From: Hedera helix | Taxonomy: Eukaryota > Streptophyta > Magnoliopsida > Apiales > Araliaceae | DNA: 64,000 nucleotides | Direction: 5' to 3' | Assembly: GCA_947179155.2 (NCBI GenBank) | Contig: OX359286.1 | Location: 37,626,908 to 37,690,907, forward strand | In this document: piece by piece, positions 12,401-25,176 of the stretch | Numbering within the stretch: the stretch's first letter is position 1 | Layout of the letters: every line of letters starts with the position of its first letter | Notes under the pieces: model-generated | Seen by the model: only the letters and a program-made list of their open reading frames with translations | Told to the model about the DNA's origin: nothing | Database searches by the model: none | Program-made: the position numbers and the translations under genes

Positions 12401-15400
12401 TTTCTTTGCTGCCATGAGAGATGCAAACGGTGCAGATTTTTCTAATTTCTTATTGTGGTATGTTATAGATCTGCCTTTTCTTTTCTTTTTTTGTAAACTT
12501 CTATTAGTTTGTTATGATGCTTATGCTTTTGATTAAACAAATATACAGGTATTCCCAAGCTGGGACACCCATTGTGAAGGTTGCTTCTAGTTACAATGCA
12601 GAAGCTCGTACTTATTCATTGAAGATTAGGTATCAATTCTAAGAATTTTACTAAGAAATTTTGTTATGGAAATTCTTTTTGTCTGCTTATTGGCTGTAAA
12701 TGTGATACGAATAACCCATGTTTTGATTGGGCATTTTCACAGTCAAGAGGTACCACCTACCCCAGGGCAATCAGTGAAAGAGGCCATGTTTATTCCTGTG
12801 GCCGTTGGTCTGCTGGACTCAAGCGGGAACGATATGCCTCTCTCCTCTGTATATCATGATGGGAAGTTGGTGTCTGTTTCGAGTGACGGTCAACCTATCT
12901 ACACAACAGTTCTTAGAGTAACAAAGGTTAGTTCAAACCTATTATATGGAGTTACTCTAGATCCATTAACGTCTTTAAGCTTGCACAAGTGGATGTTAAT
13001 GTTGGAACTCCATTTGAATGTGGTATTTTACAGCATGTCAAGAAGCTAAGGTTCTTTCCATCGTCACTCATTTCAGATGGACAGCAAATATATATATATA
13101 TATATATATAGGATAATCTCAAAATAGAGAAGTAAAAAAGAAGACATATTTACATTAATTTTATGATTTGTAAAGAAAGTATGCAGATGAGTTTTTTAAA
13201 TATAAATGCATATATTTTTTAAGAAAAAGTTGTATTATTTATATTACTATCACTTGGTTAGTTGAGATCCTTGAGGACTTTAGTCTAACTGTTTATAGCA
13301 CTTGGTTGATGGAGACCTTTTGTTTAATCTGTTTATAATTTCATTTGATTTTTTATTTTTTTTAATTGTGGTCGTTGTGGACTTGTGCTTAATTTGTTAA
13401 TCAAGATGACAATTATAAAACAATTTCAAGAAATGTAGTTTTGAAGAATGTTGTTATAATCGTTGTTGCCAGAATCGTACGATACGATACAAAGACGATT
13501 CAATATGTATCGCAATGTGAATCGAAAATGACATCATATCATACGATTCAGCTATGATTCTTACGATAATACAAGTACAATTAGCAACCAACTTGATTTT
13601 TTTTTTTATGTAGATTCAAAAGAGTAAAAAAGCAAAAATTTTAAGCCTTCTGTCATTTCAAATGAAAATGTTTTTTGACACAAACATATTCTATATCGGT
13701 TGAGAGAATTATATATCTTCTTCAAAATGTCACTTTATTTCTCTTGTGCCACCTTCTATGAGTAGATACATAAATCTCCATTTGTTAATTTGAATTATTC
13801 TTTTTTGTTTTATAGATTAAAGGTGAATCTAAATTTTCATTTTTTCTTATTACTATATAAAGATTACTAAAGTAATATCTAATAAATCAATTTAGAGTAT
13901 TTTGGTTACTATTTAACTTTAAAATTTATTTTTAGTCAATAATAATATTTACTTGACTATTTTTATTTATAGTCTAGCTAATATACGTTTGATTGTCCAA
14001 GAAATTGTGTGTTTTATATATTTAAATATATATTACCACATTTTTCATTTCGATTCCGTATCATACGATACATGAAACACGATATGGAGGTTATCGATAC
14101 ACAATATGATTCTCGATTTGACAACTATGGTTATAATGATTTTCATGTAATTTTTAGGATTCAACAATTTTCTAATTTTTAATATATACCAAGTATTATT
14201 TAATTTTAGATTTTTTTTTTTAACATAATATTGCTGACCCTTGGTAAAATTTCTGCGTCCACCGCTGTAATATAAGGGGAGTACGCAGGAAAGTAATGGG
14301 ATTGGGGGGATGGAATTCTTTTCTTTTGCAACTGATGGTGGATTCAGATATGACTAACCAAATTTATAACCATATGAATTCTGCAAATGAAAATTCATGT
14401 ACTTGTTTTAAATCTACTGAGGGAGACAGAGATTGGTATATTTCTGATAAAAAGAATATATTATTAGTATATTTCTAACTAGAATTCGTTTCATTGAATT
14501 CTCTATATGGTATTATACAAATCAGTGACATAGTTTAAGCTTGCTATGGTGTTGCTCATCAAGCTTCATTGTATTAGGCAGTAATATCAATATTCTGAGT
14601 CCGATCAACATTCTGAAACAACTACTGAGCTCAAATCACTTGGGAGCTAATATCAGACCAACACATGTTGTCAGAATAGTTTTTTTGGTTGACAGGATCA
14701 ACAAGGCATAAAACTGTCCTAGTCTAAAATGTCATGGGATTTACTTGATCCAAGCAACTATGCATATCTAAACTCCATTAGGCATCAAATTTATCATGCC
14801 GAATGTGTTATTTCATTTCTATGTTTCTTTTATGCTTTTTCCTATATCCTCTTACTTTCTTCCATTGCCTTTTCCTCTTCTTTTTTTTTTTTTTTTGCAT
14901 TTCTATATGCAACCTTTTTTCCCCGTTTGTCTTGTCTTCCACAATAACTAAACTTGTATTCTCATTAAGCAGAAAGAAGAAGAATTCATGTTCTCTGATA
15001 TATCCGAGCGGCCAATTCCATCTCTTTTACGGGGTTACAGTGCTCCTATTCGTCTTGAGTCTGATCTCACTGACAGTGATCTGTTTTTCCTTCTTGCTCA
15101 TGATTCTGATGAGTTCAACCGGTATGTGTTTCTGAAAGCAGCAATTTGTTTTCTAATCTATAAAAAAATTGGGGACTTTAACAGATGATTATTTCATGTT
15201 GCAGTTGGGAGGCTGGGCAACTAATGGCAAGGAATCTGATGCTCGGGCTAGTGGCCGACTTCCAGCAAAACAAACCATTGGTTCTTAGCACACAGTTCGT
15301 ACGAGGTCTCAAAAGCATACTTTGTGACTCAAGCTTAGATAAGGTACTATCAACAAATGTCCTCTTTTACTTTGTGTAGTTTTTTTTTTAATTATTTTTT

Positions 15401-17537
15401 AAACCCAGTTCTGAGCAACCAAGAAAATATGCACTAATCAACTTTAGTTTCTTGCTAATTCAGGAATTCATTGCAAACGCAATAACGCTACCTGGTGAAG
15501 GAGAGATCATGGACATGATGAAAGTTGCTGACCCTGATGCTGTTCATGCAGTTCGATCTTTCATCAGAAAGCAACTTGCTTCTGAATTGAGAGAAGAGCT
15601 TCTCAATACTGTACACGATCCCTGTGGAGTTTGGTGTTCTGTTTTTGTTCTTAGTTTTGGTTTGGGAATTAATGTGGTTATTATAACCTGACAGGTCAAA
15701 AACAACAGAAGCTCAGAGCAGTATGAATTCAACCATCTCAATATGTCAAGACGTGCTCTTAAGAATACTGCCCTTGGTTCGTGTTATTTGGAATCTTGCA
15801 TGTGCTATATGGTTGTAGTAAAATATTCTTACCTAATTGTGTTCTATTTAATGTAACAGCATATCTTCTGTCCCTTGAAGATCAAGAAGTCACCGAGCTT
15901 GGTTTGCATGAATATAGAACTGCCACAAATATGACTGACCAATTTGCAGCTCTGGCTGCCATAGCTCAGAATGCTGGTAAAACTCGGGATGATGTTCTCG
16001 CCGACTTCTATAATAAATGGCAGCATGACTTTCTGGTAGGTCTCTGCAGATGTAGTCTTACATTACTTTTGTGAAATTTCCATGTGCCTTTCTGAGGCTC
16101 ACTGGATATTCAACTGATCCCTTGGATACATGTCCTCCCCCAGACGATACATGTATTGGGCATGTTCATATATAAATGTGCGGGTACACCCTTAAGAATA
16201 AGCAATTGAGCCACCCGTGGAAATACTTCCTGTGGATATTGAGTAATTTTTTGTGTTTGAGTGGTTAAATTACTAGCGAATTAATACGTGCCTGAAACAA
16301 ATCCTAGAGCAGAGAAGTTTTTTGAGCACCAGTGTTGACTATAAAGATGTGCTTGGAAGCAAATATTTTACAGATAATAACGCGGAAGACAAAATGGCAG
16401 CCCATGCAATTTAAATCAACTTAGAGGAATGTATGTAATTCTACTCAGCCTTTAGTTTTGGCCTAAAATATCGACATTCAAATCATTTCCGTTGTTTAAA
16501 ATAGTTGGTCAATGAAGAAAGAAAGAGAGAACAATAAAATATTTAAATTTGCTTCATTCCATGTTTATTTGTTACACCTCAATTTTTAGTTGACTTTTCA
16601 TTTTTCATCAACTTCCTTCCCCATTAGAAGCCCCTTGGAAGCTGTTATACTTTAGCTAGTTTTGCAAACCCTCCACTTTAATCAATATTTGTTTGTCTAT
16701 GGGGAAAATAGGTCATCACTTCATGTCAATTTTATAACTAGAACTGGGGAAGCTTGTAGAACTGTTTTGACAGATTTCAATCTTCCTACTTCAGGTTGTT
16801 AACAAATGGTTCTCTCTTCAAGCCGTGTCAAACATTCCTGGGAATGTTGAGAATGTTCGGAGCCTTTTAAACCATCCAGCATTTGACCTGCGAAATCCGA
16901 ACAAGGTAGATGCTCTCTGTCTCTCTATCTCTCTCTATCTCACACACACACCCCACAGACAGATGCACATAATAGTTGACATTTCCCTTGTGGATTGTTG
17001 CCATGGCATAGGTATACTCACTGATTGGAGGATTTTGTGGATCACCTGTCAACTTCCATGCAAAAGATGGGTCAGGCTACAAGTTCTTGGGAGAACTGGT
17101 GGTAAAACTTGACAAACTGAACCCTCAGGTACTTTGAGAACGAACTCTATGCAATCATTTAGCATTAAGATTTTCATCCCAGTCATTTAAACTCTGCTAA
17201 AAAAAATTGCAGGTGGCCTCTCGAATGGTGTCAGCCTTCTCTAGATGGAAGAGATATGATGAAACCCGGCAAGACCTTGCTAAGGTAATACTCTGTTTCC
17301 TTGATGTTATTCAATCCCCTTGATTAAAAACCAGATGCTTCTTCTATTGTTCATGTGTATGACATAATCATATTAAAATTATGAAATTTACTTTCAGGAT
17401 GATATGTTTTCAGCTCAATCTTCAACGTTGTGATAGAAATTGGTTTTGTATTGCAGGCCCAGCTGCAGATGATCATGTCCGCTAATGGACTTTCGGAGAA
17501 TGTGTTTGAGATTGCCACAAAAAGCTTAGCTCCTTAA
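6429..17537 (+). CDS. M1 family aminopeptidase (PepN / alanyl aminopeptidase type)
   Basis: This zinc aminopeptidase removes N-terminal residues from peptides. Coding exons: 6429-6509, 6864-6944, 7083-7127, 7235-7375, 7606-7681, 8799-8875, 9256-9369, 9510-9584, 9666-9773, 9851-10063, 10168-10229, 10331-10358, 10484-10570, 10664-10689, 11054-11117, 11191-11271, 11495-11542, 11664-11682, 11865-11869, 11992-12003, 12199-12255, 12348-12457, 12549-12629, 12743-12926, 14973-15121, 15205-15343, 15464-15610, 15695-15776, 15860-16035, 16795-16905, 17012-17128, 17213-17284, 17457-17537. Together 2949 nt, 982 aa; the Arabidopsis homologue AT1G63770 has about 987, from memory. Substrate motif GAMEN is at residues 359-363, zinc site HEYFH at 395-399, and third ligand Glu at 418. 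The C-terminal half matches the DUF3458 region of PepN. The first 80 or so residues are rich in Ser, Arg and Lys and nearly free of acidic residues, suggesting an organelle transit peptide (inference). The exon 2 acceptor has a second AG 6 nt on, so two residues may be optional. Confidence 0.95.
11664..12003 (+). other. Cluster of tiny exons in the M1 aminopeptidase (19, 5 and 12 nt)
   Basis: Three successive exons encode the conserved stretch MDNFYT-VT-VYEK. They are 11664-11682 (19 nt), 11865-11869 (TAACG, 5 nt, between CTGCAG and GTAGGT) and 11992-12003 (12 nt, GTATATGAAAAG). The frame closes only if all three are included: 19+5 = 24 nt, then 12 nt. The family sequence at this place reads FYTVTVYEKGAEVV, which supports the reconstruction. 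Confidence 0.88.
12029..12047 (+). repeat. Poly-C tract in an M1 aminopeptidase intron
   Basis: Nineteen consecutive C, starting 26 nt after the end of the 12-nt exon. Unusual in AT-rich introns; it could form an i-motif (or a G-quadruplex on the other strand) or contain an assembly length error. Confidence 0.9.
13462..14130. mobile_element. hAT-like non-autonomous element in M1 intron 24
   Basis: The element lies inside the 2.05-kb intron 12927-14972. Its ends are imperfect inverted repeats: GTTGTTGCCAGAATCG at the left and, reversed, CCATAGTTGTCAAATCG at the right, followed by CGATAC/GTATCG-rich subterminal sequence. The flanks TTATAATC (13454-13461) and TTATAATG (14131-14138) match at 7 of 8 bases, the size of a hAT target duplication. 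No transposase ORF is present. Confidence 0.65.
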
Positions 17538-20329
17538 CTGTTATACTCCTACCTTTTCCAGTTTTTTTGGACTAAATATGCTTGCATTGTGTTGATCAAC
17601 TATTCCTATAGATGCCGTGGGATTTGTAATAAATTCAGTTTTTGTCACTATGGTTACGACCTTTTTAATGCTTGCTTAAAGGTTGGAAGATCTGTGTACC
17701 CATATGAATGCTGTTTTATTGGACAATAATAGTCGTAAAAAGCAGTTGCCTGCCTAACTTAAAATTGCTTTATCGTCTCTAGTCTTTTTACCATGGCAGT
17801 TGTTTTGTGGATATAAAGTCTCTTTTTCTTGATTACAGTTTCAGAGCACCGACTTCGAAAAGAAATACGAATTATCCTTAATGCCTGGCATGTTTATTTA
17901 TTTATTTTTATTGTTATTATTATTATTTTTTCGCAACTATGATACTTTTGAGGATATCAATACAAATACAAATGAATTTAGTAATCATAATTAAGGCGAA
18001 AATTCTGGGCTCGAGAACATGAAGTTTGACAATATAAGGAAATTTGAACTCATGAGAATTGAATCTGGGACCCTCTCATTCTATTATCCGATTGTGTTTA
18101 TTTCTTTAAACAAATGATGTCATTAATGGAACACATTTTACATGCATCATAATAAAATGTCAAAAGTAAAAATTGTCATTATTATATTATGATTTGAATG
18201 TGTGTGGGATTTTGACGGACCATCGCCCTTTTTATCAAAGTTTCAATAGAGGTATTGGCCTCAAGATTCAAATTCAGGAAAAAGAATAAACTTCCTTAAC
18301 CATCATACCAACTTCTTGGGATTACTAATGTCCACCCAGTGTAGGAATTTTTCTGGGTATTGATCCCAAAATTCAAATTCTAAAAATCTAAAAATTAAAA
18401 TAAAAAATAAAAAAAACCTCCTTAACTATCATACCAATTTGTTGGATCCGATGATATATTAGTGGTGCTAGCTTGGGTACAGATGGACACGACCAAATCA
18501 AAGGACATGGACCACTCCAATTCTGTAATTCACTAGTCTTAGATTCTAGAACTCATTGCTCACGCAGTTATGGAAGTGGACCCATCACCTCTAATGGGCC
18601 TTTTGGAACAAGTAAAAGTTGAATTGGTATAATAAAGAGTAAATCTTTCTTGAGCGAAACACATGAAATAAAAGAGTTAAAAAAATAAAATAAAAATTCT
18701 TTCTTAAATAAAGAAAGACATCTTTTTCTTCTACTTTATTTTTAGTGTAAAAGGGCCAGGGCATCAAATTCTTTAAATGAGTAAAAAAAGAACTGAGGCA
18801 ACCGTGCAAGTCTGTAAGTTAATTCAATAGAGTGGCGGGTAAGGGTTGAATTTTCCGGGTGGGGCCCGAACAAAGGAGGTGCGGACGAAAGCCGTCGAGA
18901 AGTTTCGGTTAGTTGGATGCGCACGCACACGTGCACACTTTGTTGACAAACCCCTCTTTCTTTCTTTCTTTCTTCCTTCCGATATTTTTTAAGCAACTAA
19001 AACCTTATTTTACTCATTAATGAATGATTACGGACAAATCTACCCTCTCAGAGGTCAACATTAAACGGCTCACCTATTTATAATGTTATGGGAGCGAGAG
19101 AGATTTTTATTTATTTTTTTTTATCTTTTTTGAAATTATACAATACTTATAATTTAAAAAAAATACTATAATTTTTTATTTTTCTCTCACTCTTAAATTT
19201 TATTTTTCTTAGATTTTAAGTCTATACTGTTATTATTTAATTTCAAGAATACATTTCATCCTATGACCTAAGAGGGTAATCTGAAAAAGAAATCTAAGAA
19301 AAGCTTACATTTAATTAATAACACCAACTAAATTTAGGATAATCAAATTTATAACTATACATAATAACTCAATTGAAAATCTTATTCAAATTAAGTTAGT
19401 TGATCATTTTAAGGGTAATTTGATCATCAATTTATATTTTTTAAATACAAATTACATAATAATAATAATAATAATAATAATATATTTTTAAATATAATGA
19501 ATATAATTATAATTTAATATCTATATAAACATGCATGCATAAATCTCATAATTTAATAAATAAAAAAGTAGTATCAATTTTTTTTTAATATAATATCCTT
19601 AAAAATATTTTAGAGTAAGCAATTTTTTATTAACAGTTGAAATAATGAACTATCAACTTTTGAAGTGCAACATGTTCTCAGCGCATAATTACTCATATAA
19701 GCATTCAATCCAACACATTAGATATTATTCAATATATATATATATATATATATATTTATTTTGTACATGATTTTTATAATAAAAATAACTTAAATTAAAA
19801 AATTAATTATTTATCATTAAAAGTGAATAAAATTATATATTGAAGTAATTAATAATAGCTCAAACTTAACATTATAAAATTTATTGGTCAATAAAAAAAA
19901 TACATACTATACATTAAAATAAAATTTTAAAATTTTAACATAATTTATTTATTTATATTAATTTTTATATAATATATAAATTTAAAATATATATATTTTA
20001 TAAAAAGCCTAGCTTGCATAGGTTACCATAGTCTAATGGAGTATTATTACTATTAAAATCAAGTCATTGCCGTGTTTGACCATCATATTCATATATATCT
20101 ACAGAGAGAGAGAAAATAGAAATTTTATTTTTGTATAAATTAGTTTATCTCCCTTTCTTGTTCTACAATTCTCTGATTTTCTCTTCGATTTCATGAATTA
20201 GTTTTTAATTTTCTCCAGAAAGTTGCAAGCTTTTGTCGGCGAGATTTGATTTGATCGGAAAACAATCAGACTTACAGGCGAAACAAAGTTTAATTGGTTG
20301 ATTGATTGATTAATTGTTTGATTAAGAAA
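17538..20329. other. Intergenic region between M1 peptidase and Pro/Ser-rich protein gene
   Basis: The first part (to about 17700) is the 3' UTR of the peptidase; GTAATAAATTC near 17626 is a possible poly(A) signal. A diverged duplication is visible: about 18253-18320 resembles about 18355-18445 (both contain ATTCAAATTC and CCTTAACYATCATACCAA). An AT-rich dispersed repeat occupies about 19690-20038. The final 200 bp, with GAGAGA tracts, are probably promoter and 5' UTR of the next gene. No coding region was found. Confidence 0.6.
19690..20038 (+). repeat. AT-rich dispersed repeat, copy 1
   Basis: This stretch resembles the reverse complement of about 41975-42230. The shared core includes ATTATAAAATTTATTG, AATACATACTATACATTAAA and TATATTAATTTTTATATAA, and both copies end in a similar CTTGCA...TTACCA...TAATG sequence. 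Family and termini are unknown. Confidence 0.6.
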
Positions 20330-23300
20330 ATGAATGGAGAAAGGAGAGGATTGAACAACACTTACGATACTATAAACGCAGCTGCAAATGCGATCGCATC
20401 AGCTGAGAATCGTTTGCCTCAAGCTTCTTCAGCTCAGGTGAATCAATTTGATTGAAAATCCTATTTTTAGTTTTTTTCTTTTATATGATTCTATCATGTT
20501 ACTTATATAATTTGATTTTGATTCTTTGACTACCAAATTTTACGGTTTGTTATGTTTTTTGAATCCTGATCTTGGAATTTTACTTTGATTGTCATTTGGT
20601 GGGTAGTTGGTCTGTTTATTGATTGAAAATGGTTGTGTATATTGAAAAAGTTAATGTCTATAGCTTCTGAATTGGGAAGGATTTCAAGTTGCAGAATTGT
20701 TCTGTTTATTTATTTATTTACCATTTTTTTATAGTACAGTAAAAGAAAAAAAAAAGCAAAAATAGTAAAGTAAACTTAATGATTAATGGGATGACAAGCA
20801 GGAGCAAAATGGCCCGAGTCCGGTCACACTCGGCCTCTGAGTCTACCTTTGGTTCGGGGTATGACAAACTGACAATATGTGCTCTTTCCTGTGTTCGGTT
20901 TTCAACTTTTAGTTGTTTTTGCTTGGTAAATATACTTATAATTATTATTGCGAGGATTCAATTAATTTGTAATGAAAGAGCCTATTTCTGCTCATGCCAT
21001 GTTTGTAGTGACTTTGCTATTGATGATTTGGCTGGAAATTTGTTCCAACTGCATAATCTGCATTTAGTAATCATTTGTAACTTTTGATAATGCTTTCTCT
21101 AACAGAGATACAAGACTTTTTTGATAGAGTTAAAATCTATGATTACGTTTTAATAAAAGCTTCTTTAAGTGAAAAAAGCGATGATGGCTTAGTGCACCAA
21201 AAAATCAAAAGCGATGTGTACTCTGATGGGACTCGTTTACTGGTTACTTTAAATGCATTGAGTGCTTCCTCTTATTCATTGGCTTGCGACTTCATAATAA
21301 CCTATCAGTATTAGTGAGCTTGCCAACCAAGCATATATTTCAAGCTGTTAAGCTGACAATCAGCTGCCATCTACAGTGCGATTATTTGTTCTGTATTTAA
21401 CTAGACCACCTTCTAGTTCCAGGAGGTAACATTCAGGACAAGGTCCATTTTTTAGTTCCTTCTCAGCAGAAAGAAATATGCAGACTTAGTCTACAAAATC
21501 CTTAACCTTGAAGAAGTTGAATATTAAATTAAAGCAGGGGATTTGGCTCCCCTTCATTACACATTCCCTCTAGTTCCGTCCAATGCACCAATTATTTGAT
21601 CTTAATAATTTTGTTAGTAATGATCCAAACATGTTAATAAATAGTTGATGATATTGTGATTAATTCTACCAAAAATTAGAATCATTAAAAATATTTTTAC
21701 CGTTAAAAGTTTTAAAAAATTATTAACCATTGAAATTTTGATGAAAAATCTACATTTTCATCAAATGGTGTAAAAGTGTCGTATTACTTTCATTTTCAAA
21801 ACAATTATACTACTTATTATTATAAATTAATCGACTGATTTTGATTTTATTATAATATCTCAAGCTACAAAAATATGGTGTATTGAATGAAATTGGAGGA
21901 AATGTGTAATGGAGGGGAGCCAAGTCCTAAAGTAGCAGTTAGTAAATAATTACATATCTTGTTGAACCCCATCTTTTTCTACTAGATACCAAGCCTCTAT
22001 GACTATATCAGATAGTTCCCTTTTACCCATGAATTTATAGTTGCTCTTTTTTAAGTTTAGAAAGGCTTTATGGTTTTGAGCATAATAATAAAGAAGCCCT
22101 AAAAGCATACAGCTAGAGCTTACACCATATTAATAATAAGATGTATTGCAAAAAAAAATTGTTTGGCACCTTCATTGTATGATTATTTTGCCGTGAATAT
22201 ATGCTCCTAGACTTTTAAAGTTGTAGGGGATGTTTTAATAGTTCGTTCTATTTAGCGTAGTTATGGTTAAAATATTGCAGACATTTGTTTGCACAAGTTT
22301 GGTTCTGTCACTTAATTTTACTCATGTAGCTTAGATTTTGTCAGACAAATTAGTAGACGATGACACGTGATCTCTCAAATGCCTGTTCCATAATTGCACA
22401 GCATATATTTTCTGGCATACTACCTATGCTTTTCTGGGAACATCACCACTCAGTTCTCATAGATGATGTGCATGAAATCGGAGAGAGCTGATGGTTATTT
22501 CTTGCAGGGCCTTGTGTTCATAATATAGATTGACTTATAGTTTGCACTGCGCACTTTTATAGTTTCATTTTGGGTTCAGTAGAAATAGTGTTCTGTTCTC
22601 TATTACTAAAATACCTCTACAATATATGGTCAAATGCAGAAAAGAAGATGGGGAAGCTGGTGGAGCATATACTGGTGTTTTAGATCTAGCAGACAAAGGA
22701 AGCGGATTGGTGTCCTTGTTCCTGACATAACAGCAGGAGTTGACAATCTCACAGTTCAAAATTCAAATCAAGCAACTTCCATTGTACTTCCCTTCGTTGC
22801 ACCCCCATCCTCTCCAGTATCTTTCTTTTTGTCTGAACCTCCTTCTGCCAGCCAATCACCAGCTGGATCAGTCTCCCTTTCTGCCAACATGTACTCACCT
22901 GGCGGGCCAGCATCCATTTTTGCAATTGGTCCTTATGCCAATGAGACCCAACCCGTATCTCCCCCAGTGTTCTCAACCTTCACCACTGAACCATCAACCG
23001 CTCCTTTTACTCCTCCTCCCGAGTCTCTGCAGTTTACTACTCCTTCATCACCTGAGGTGCCATTTGCTCGGCTACTTGGACCCAATCACCAAGATGGTGA
23101 ATCTGGTCAAAAAATCCCTCTCTCTCATTATGAATTTCAATCTTACCAGCTTTACCCTGGAAGCCCAGTGGGCCAATTGATCTCACCTAGGTCAGGCATC
23201 TCTGGTTCTGGCACCTCATCTCCTTTCCCTGATCATGATTTTGCTCCTGGTAGTCTCCACTTCTTCAAATCCCATACCGGCGTCCCTCCCAAGCTCTTTG

Positions 23301-23893
23301 ACCTTGAAAAGCTGTCTCCCCATGAATGGGGATCACAACAAGGATCTGGTTCTTTGACCCCAGAGCCTGTGAGGGCCAGATCTCGTGATGGTTTCGTGCT
23401 GAGTCGCCAAAACTCTGATATTTCTCCACCCACGTATGCATTCAATGGATGGAGACACAATGAAATTGCAACAAATCATAGAGTTTCATTTGAGATAACT
23501 GCCGAAGAAGAAGTTAGATGCGTGGAAAAGAAGCCAGCTGTATTACCTAGGGCTGTATCAACATCCCCAGAGTATGTAGAACGTGTTCCTGAAGGAGAAG
23601 AAAATTCAACAGGGTTGGCTCATGATCATGAGTGGCATACAGGTGTAACATCTGCTGTGAAACAGGAGAGAGCTTCTGGAGATGTTGAGGATGGGCAGGG
23701 GCATCGGGAGCATCGATCAGTTACACTGGGGTCTTCTAGGGAATTCAACTTTGATAGTGCTGATGGAGGAAATTGTGATAATCCCACTATCGTTGGATCT
23801 GACTGGTGGGCCAATGAAAAGGTTATCGGGCCGAAGGTTGTGCCTAGTAAAAATTGGCCCTTCTTCCCAGTGATGCAGCCAGGCGTCAGGTAA
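20330..23893 (+). CDS. Pro/Ser-rich protein of the 'hydroxyproline-rich glycoprotein' family (AT1G63720/AT5G52430-like)
   Basis: Two exons, 20330-20437 (108 nt) and 22640-23893 (1254 nt), give 453 aa. The first exon encodes a start rich in Ala/Asn (NAAANAIASAENRLPQ); the second begins KRRWGSWWS followed by IYWCF, then a basic SSRQRKRIG and VLVP. A long disordered segment rich in Pro, Ser and Thr follows, with FFLSEPPSASQSPAGS, SPRSGISGSGTSSPFPD and LLGPNHQDG. The C-terminus keeps WWANEKVIG and NWPFFPVMQPGV, as I recall for this plant family. No signal peptide and no extensin-type repeats are seen, so the usual database name is probably misleading; function is unknown. The 2.2-kb intron carries a MITE. 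Confidence 0.88.
21539..21927. mobile_element. Mutator-like MITE in intron 1 of the Pro/Ser-rich gene
   Basis: The ends are inverted repeats about 50 bp long: the left begins GGATTTGGCTCCCC and the right, reversed, GGACTTGGCTCCCC, continuing through CATTACACATT to CACCA. The 9-bp flanks TAAAGCAGG and TAAAGTAGC agree at 7 of 9 positions, the duplication length of Mutator elements. Length is 389 bp with no coding capacity. Confidence 0.75.
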
Positions 23894-25120
23894 CTGGTGC
23901 ACATCCTACTGCATTTTCAATGCAACCAGCTTGAACGCAAGTTTTGGCTGAATGTGGACACACTCTGAAGGTAACTAATGATGACTCTCTTAAATATTGT
24001 AAATTGGTAGCAAGTTTTGTGGTTCTGGATTACGAGGATGTGTTGCAGTATTGACCCATGCATGAAGGCTGTTTTAGCAGGCATATCCTGACCTTAAATC
24101 TACAGCTGGAGGATGTTTTGTTAGGATATGGATAGTGTAATCTTCTTTTTCCCTATATTCAAGGCACTACATAGTAATTAACACAAATCTACCCATCTGC
24201 TTTTGTAATTCCAATATGTAATTTAAATAATGGATGTTTATAGAAATGAACATTTTGCCAATCAAGTAAATCTGTTGTTTTTGAACAAGCAAGGAGTAGT
24301 TTTGTTGTTTCTCAGTGTGGTCTAATTGATTTGCTATGGATTTGTCAAGAGCTTTGTTTCTATTCTACAGGTAGAATTAGCACCTTCTAACTTGAACAGA
24401 TTTATTATATACATATAGCAAGTTTGAGAAGTTCTGAGTTTATCTCATGGTCCTATTCCAAATACATAGTTGCAAAAAACTAGTCCGAGTTTGACTAGTT
24501 TCAAGTTGAGTTCAATTCAGAGAGGGCCAAAAGCACGTTCCTCTCATCGTTTTCCCTTGGACCTTGGCTCAAAAAGCACGTTTTTTGTAAGTGCTACATT
24601 TACTTAGAAAATCTGTTTTCTGCTATATTTCTGTCCATAGAATTAAATAGATATAAAATCAATTACAGTATCCCAGGCTCTTTTTTTACCGTCAACTCAA
24701 AATTATCTTTGTCCCATATTACTTTTTAAATTTAATTTATTGTATATTTTTAAAAATATATTCAAAAAAATATATATCATTTCAGAGTGCAGGAGAGTTC
24801 GGCTTACCATTATGGCATTATGTAATAAAATTAAATACATTATTTAAACAGTAAAATCTATTTTATTATATTGTAAAAGTAGAGGTAAATAATTTTTAAA
24901 AAGAAAAAGAAAAAACAAGTTGGTTTGACAACTATAAAAACTCTGCCCCAACAATAATTGAGCATCTTCCACCCACTAGCAAAACACCAAAATATTATCT
25001 TTCTTCTTCTGCCGCTCCAATTTGGAATATACTCAATTACGCCGCTTTTTGATATTTTTCTAAAATTAGAAACCCAACATCTTCTACCCGAGAGATTATT
25101 CTATATTGTTAGACAAGTAA

Positions 25121-25127
25121 ATATTAT

Positions 25128-25176
<49 letters not shown>

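Noticed and set aside
14803..15135. 110-aa plus-strand ORF before M1 exon 25
   Set aside because: T-rich intron translation (poly-Phe) running into exon 25 in the wrong frame.
17995..18480. Possible retrotransposon or tRNA-related fragment
   Set aside because: Sequence such as GAATCTGGGACCCTC looks repeat-like, but no termini, tRNA fold or coding remains were found.
22740..23180. 146-aa plus-strand ORF rich in Leu and Pro
   Set aside because: It overlaps the Pro/Ser-rich gene in another frame, and the true frame is supported by conserved terminal motifs.
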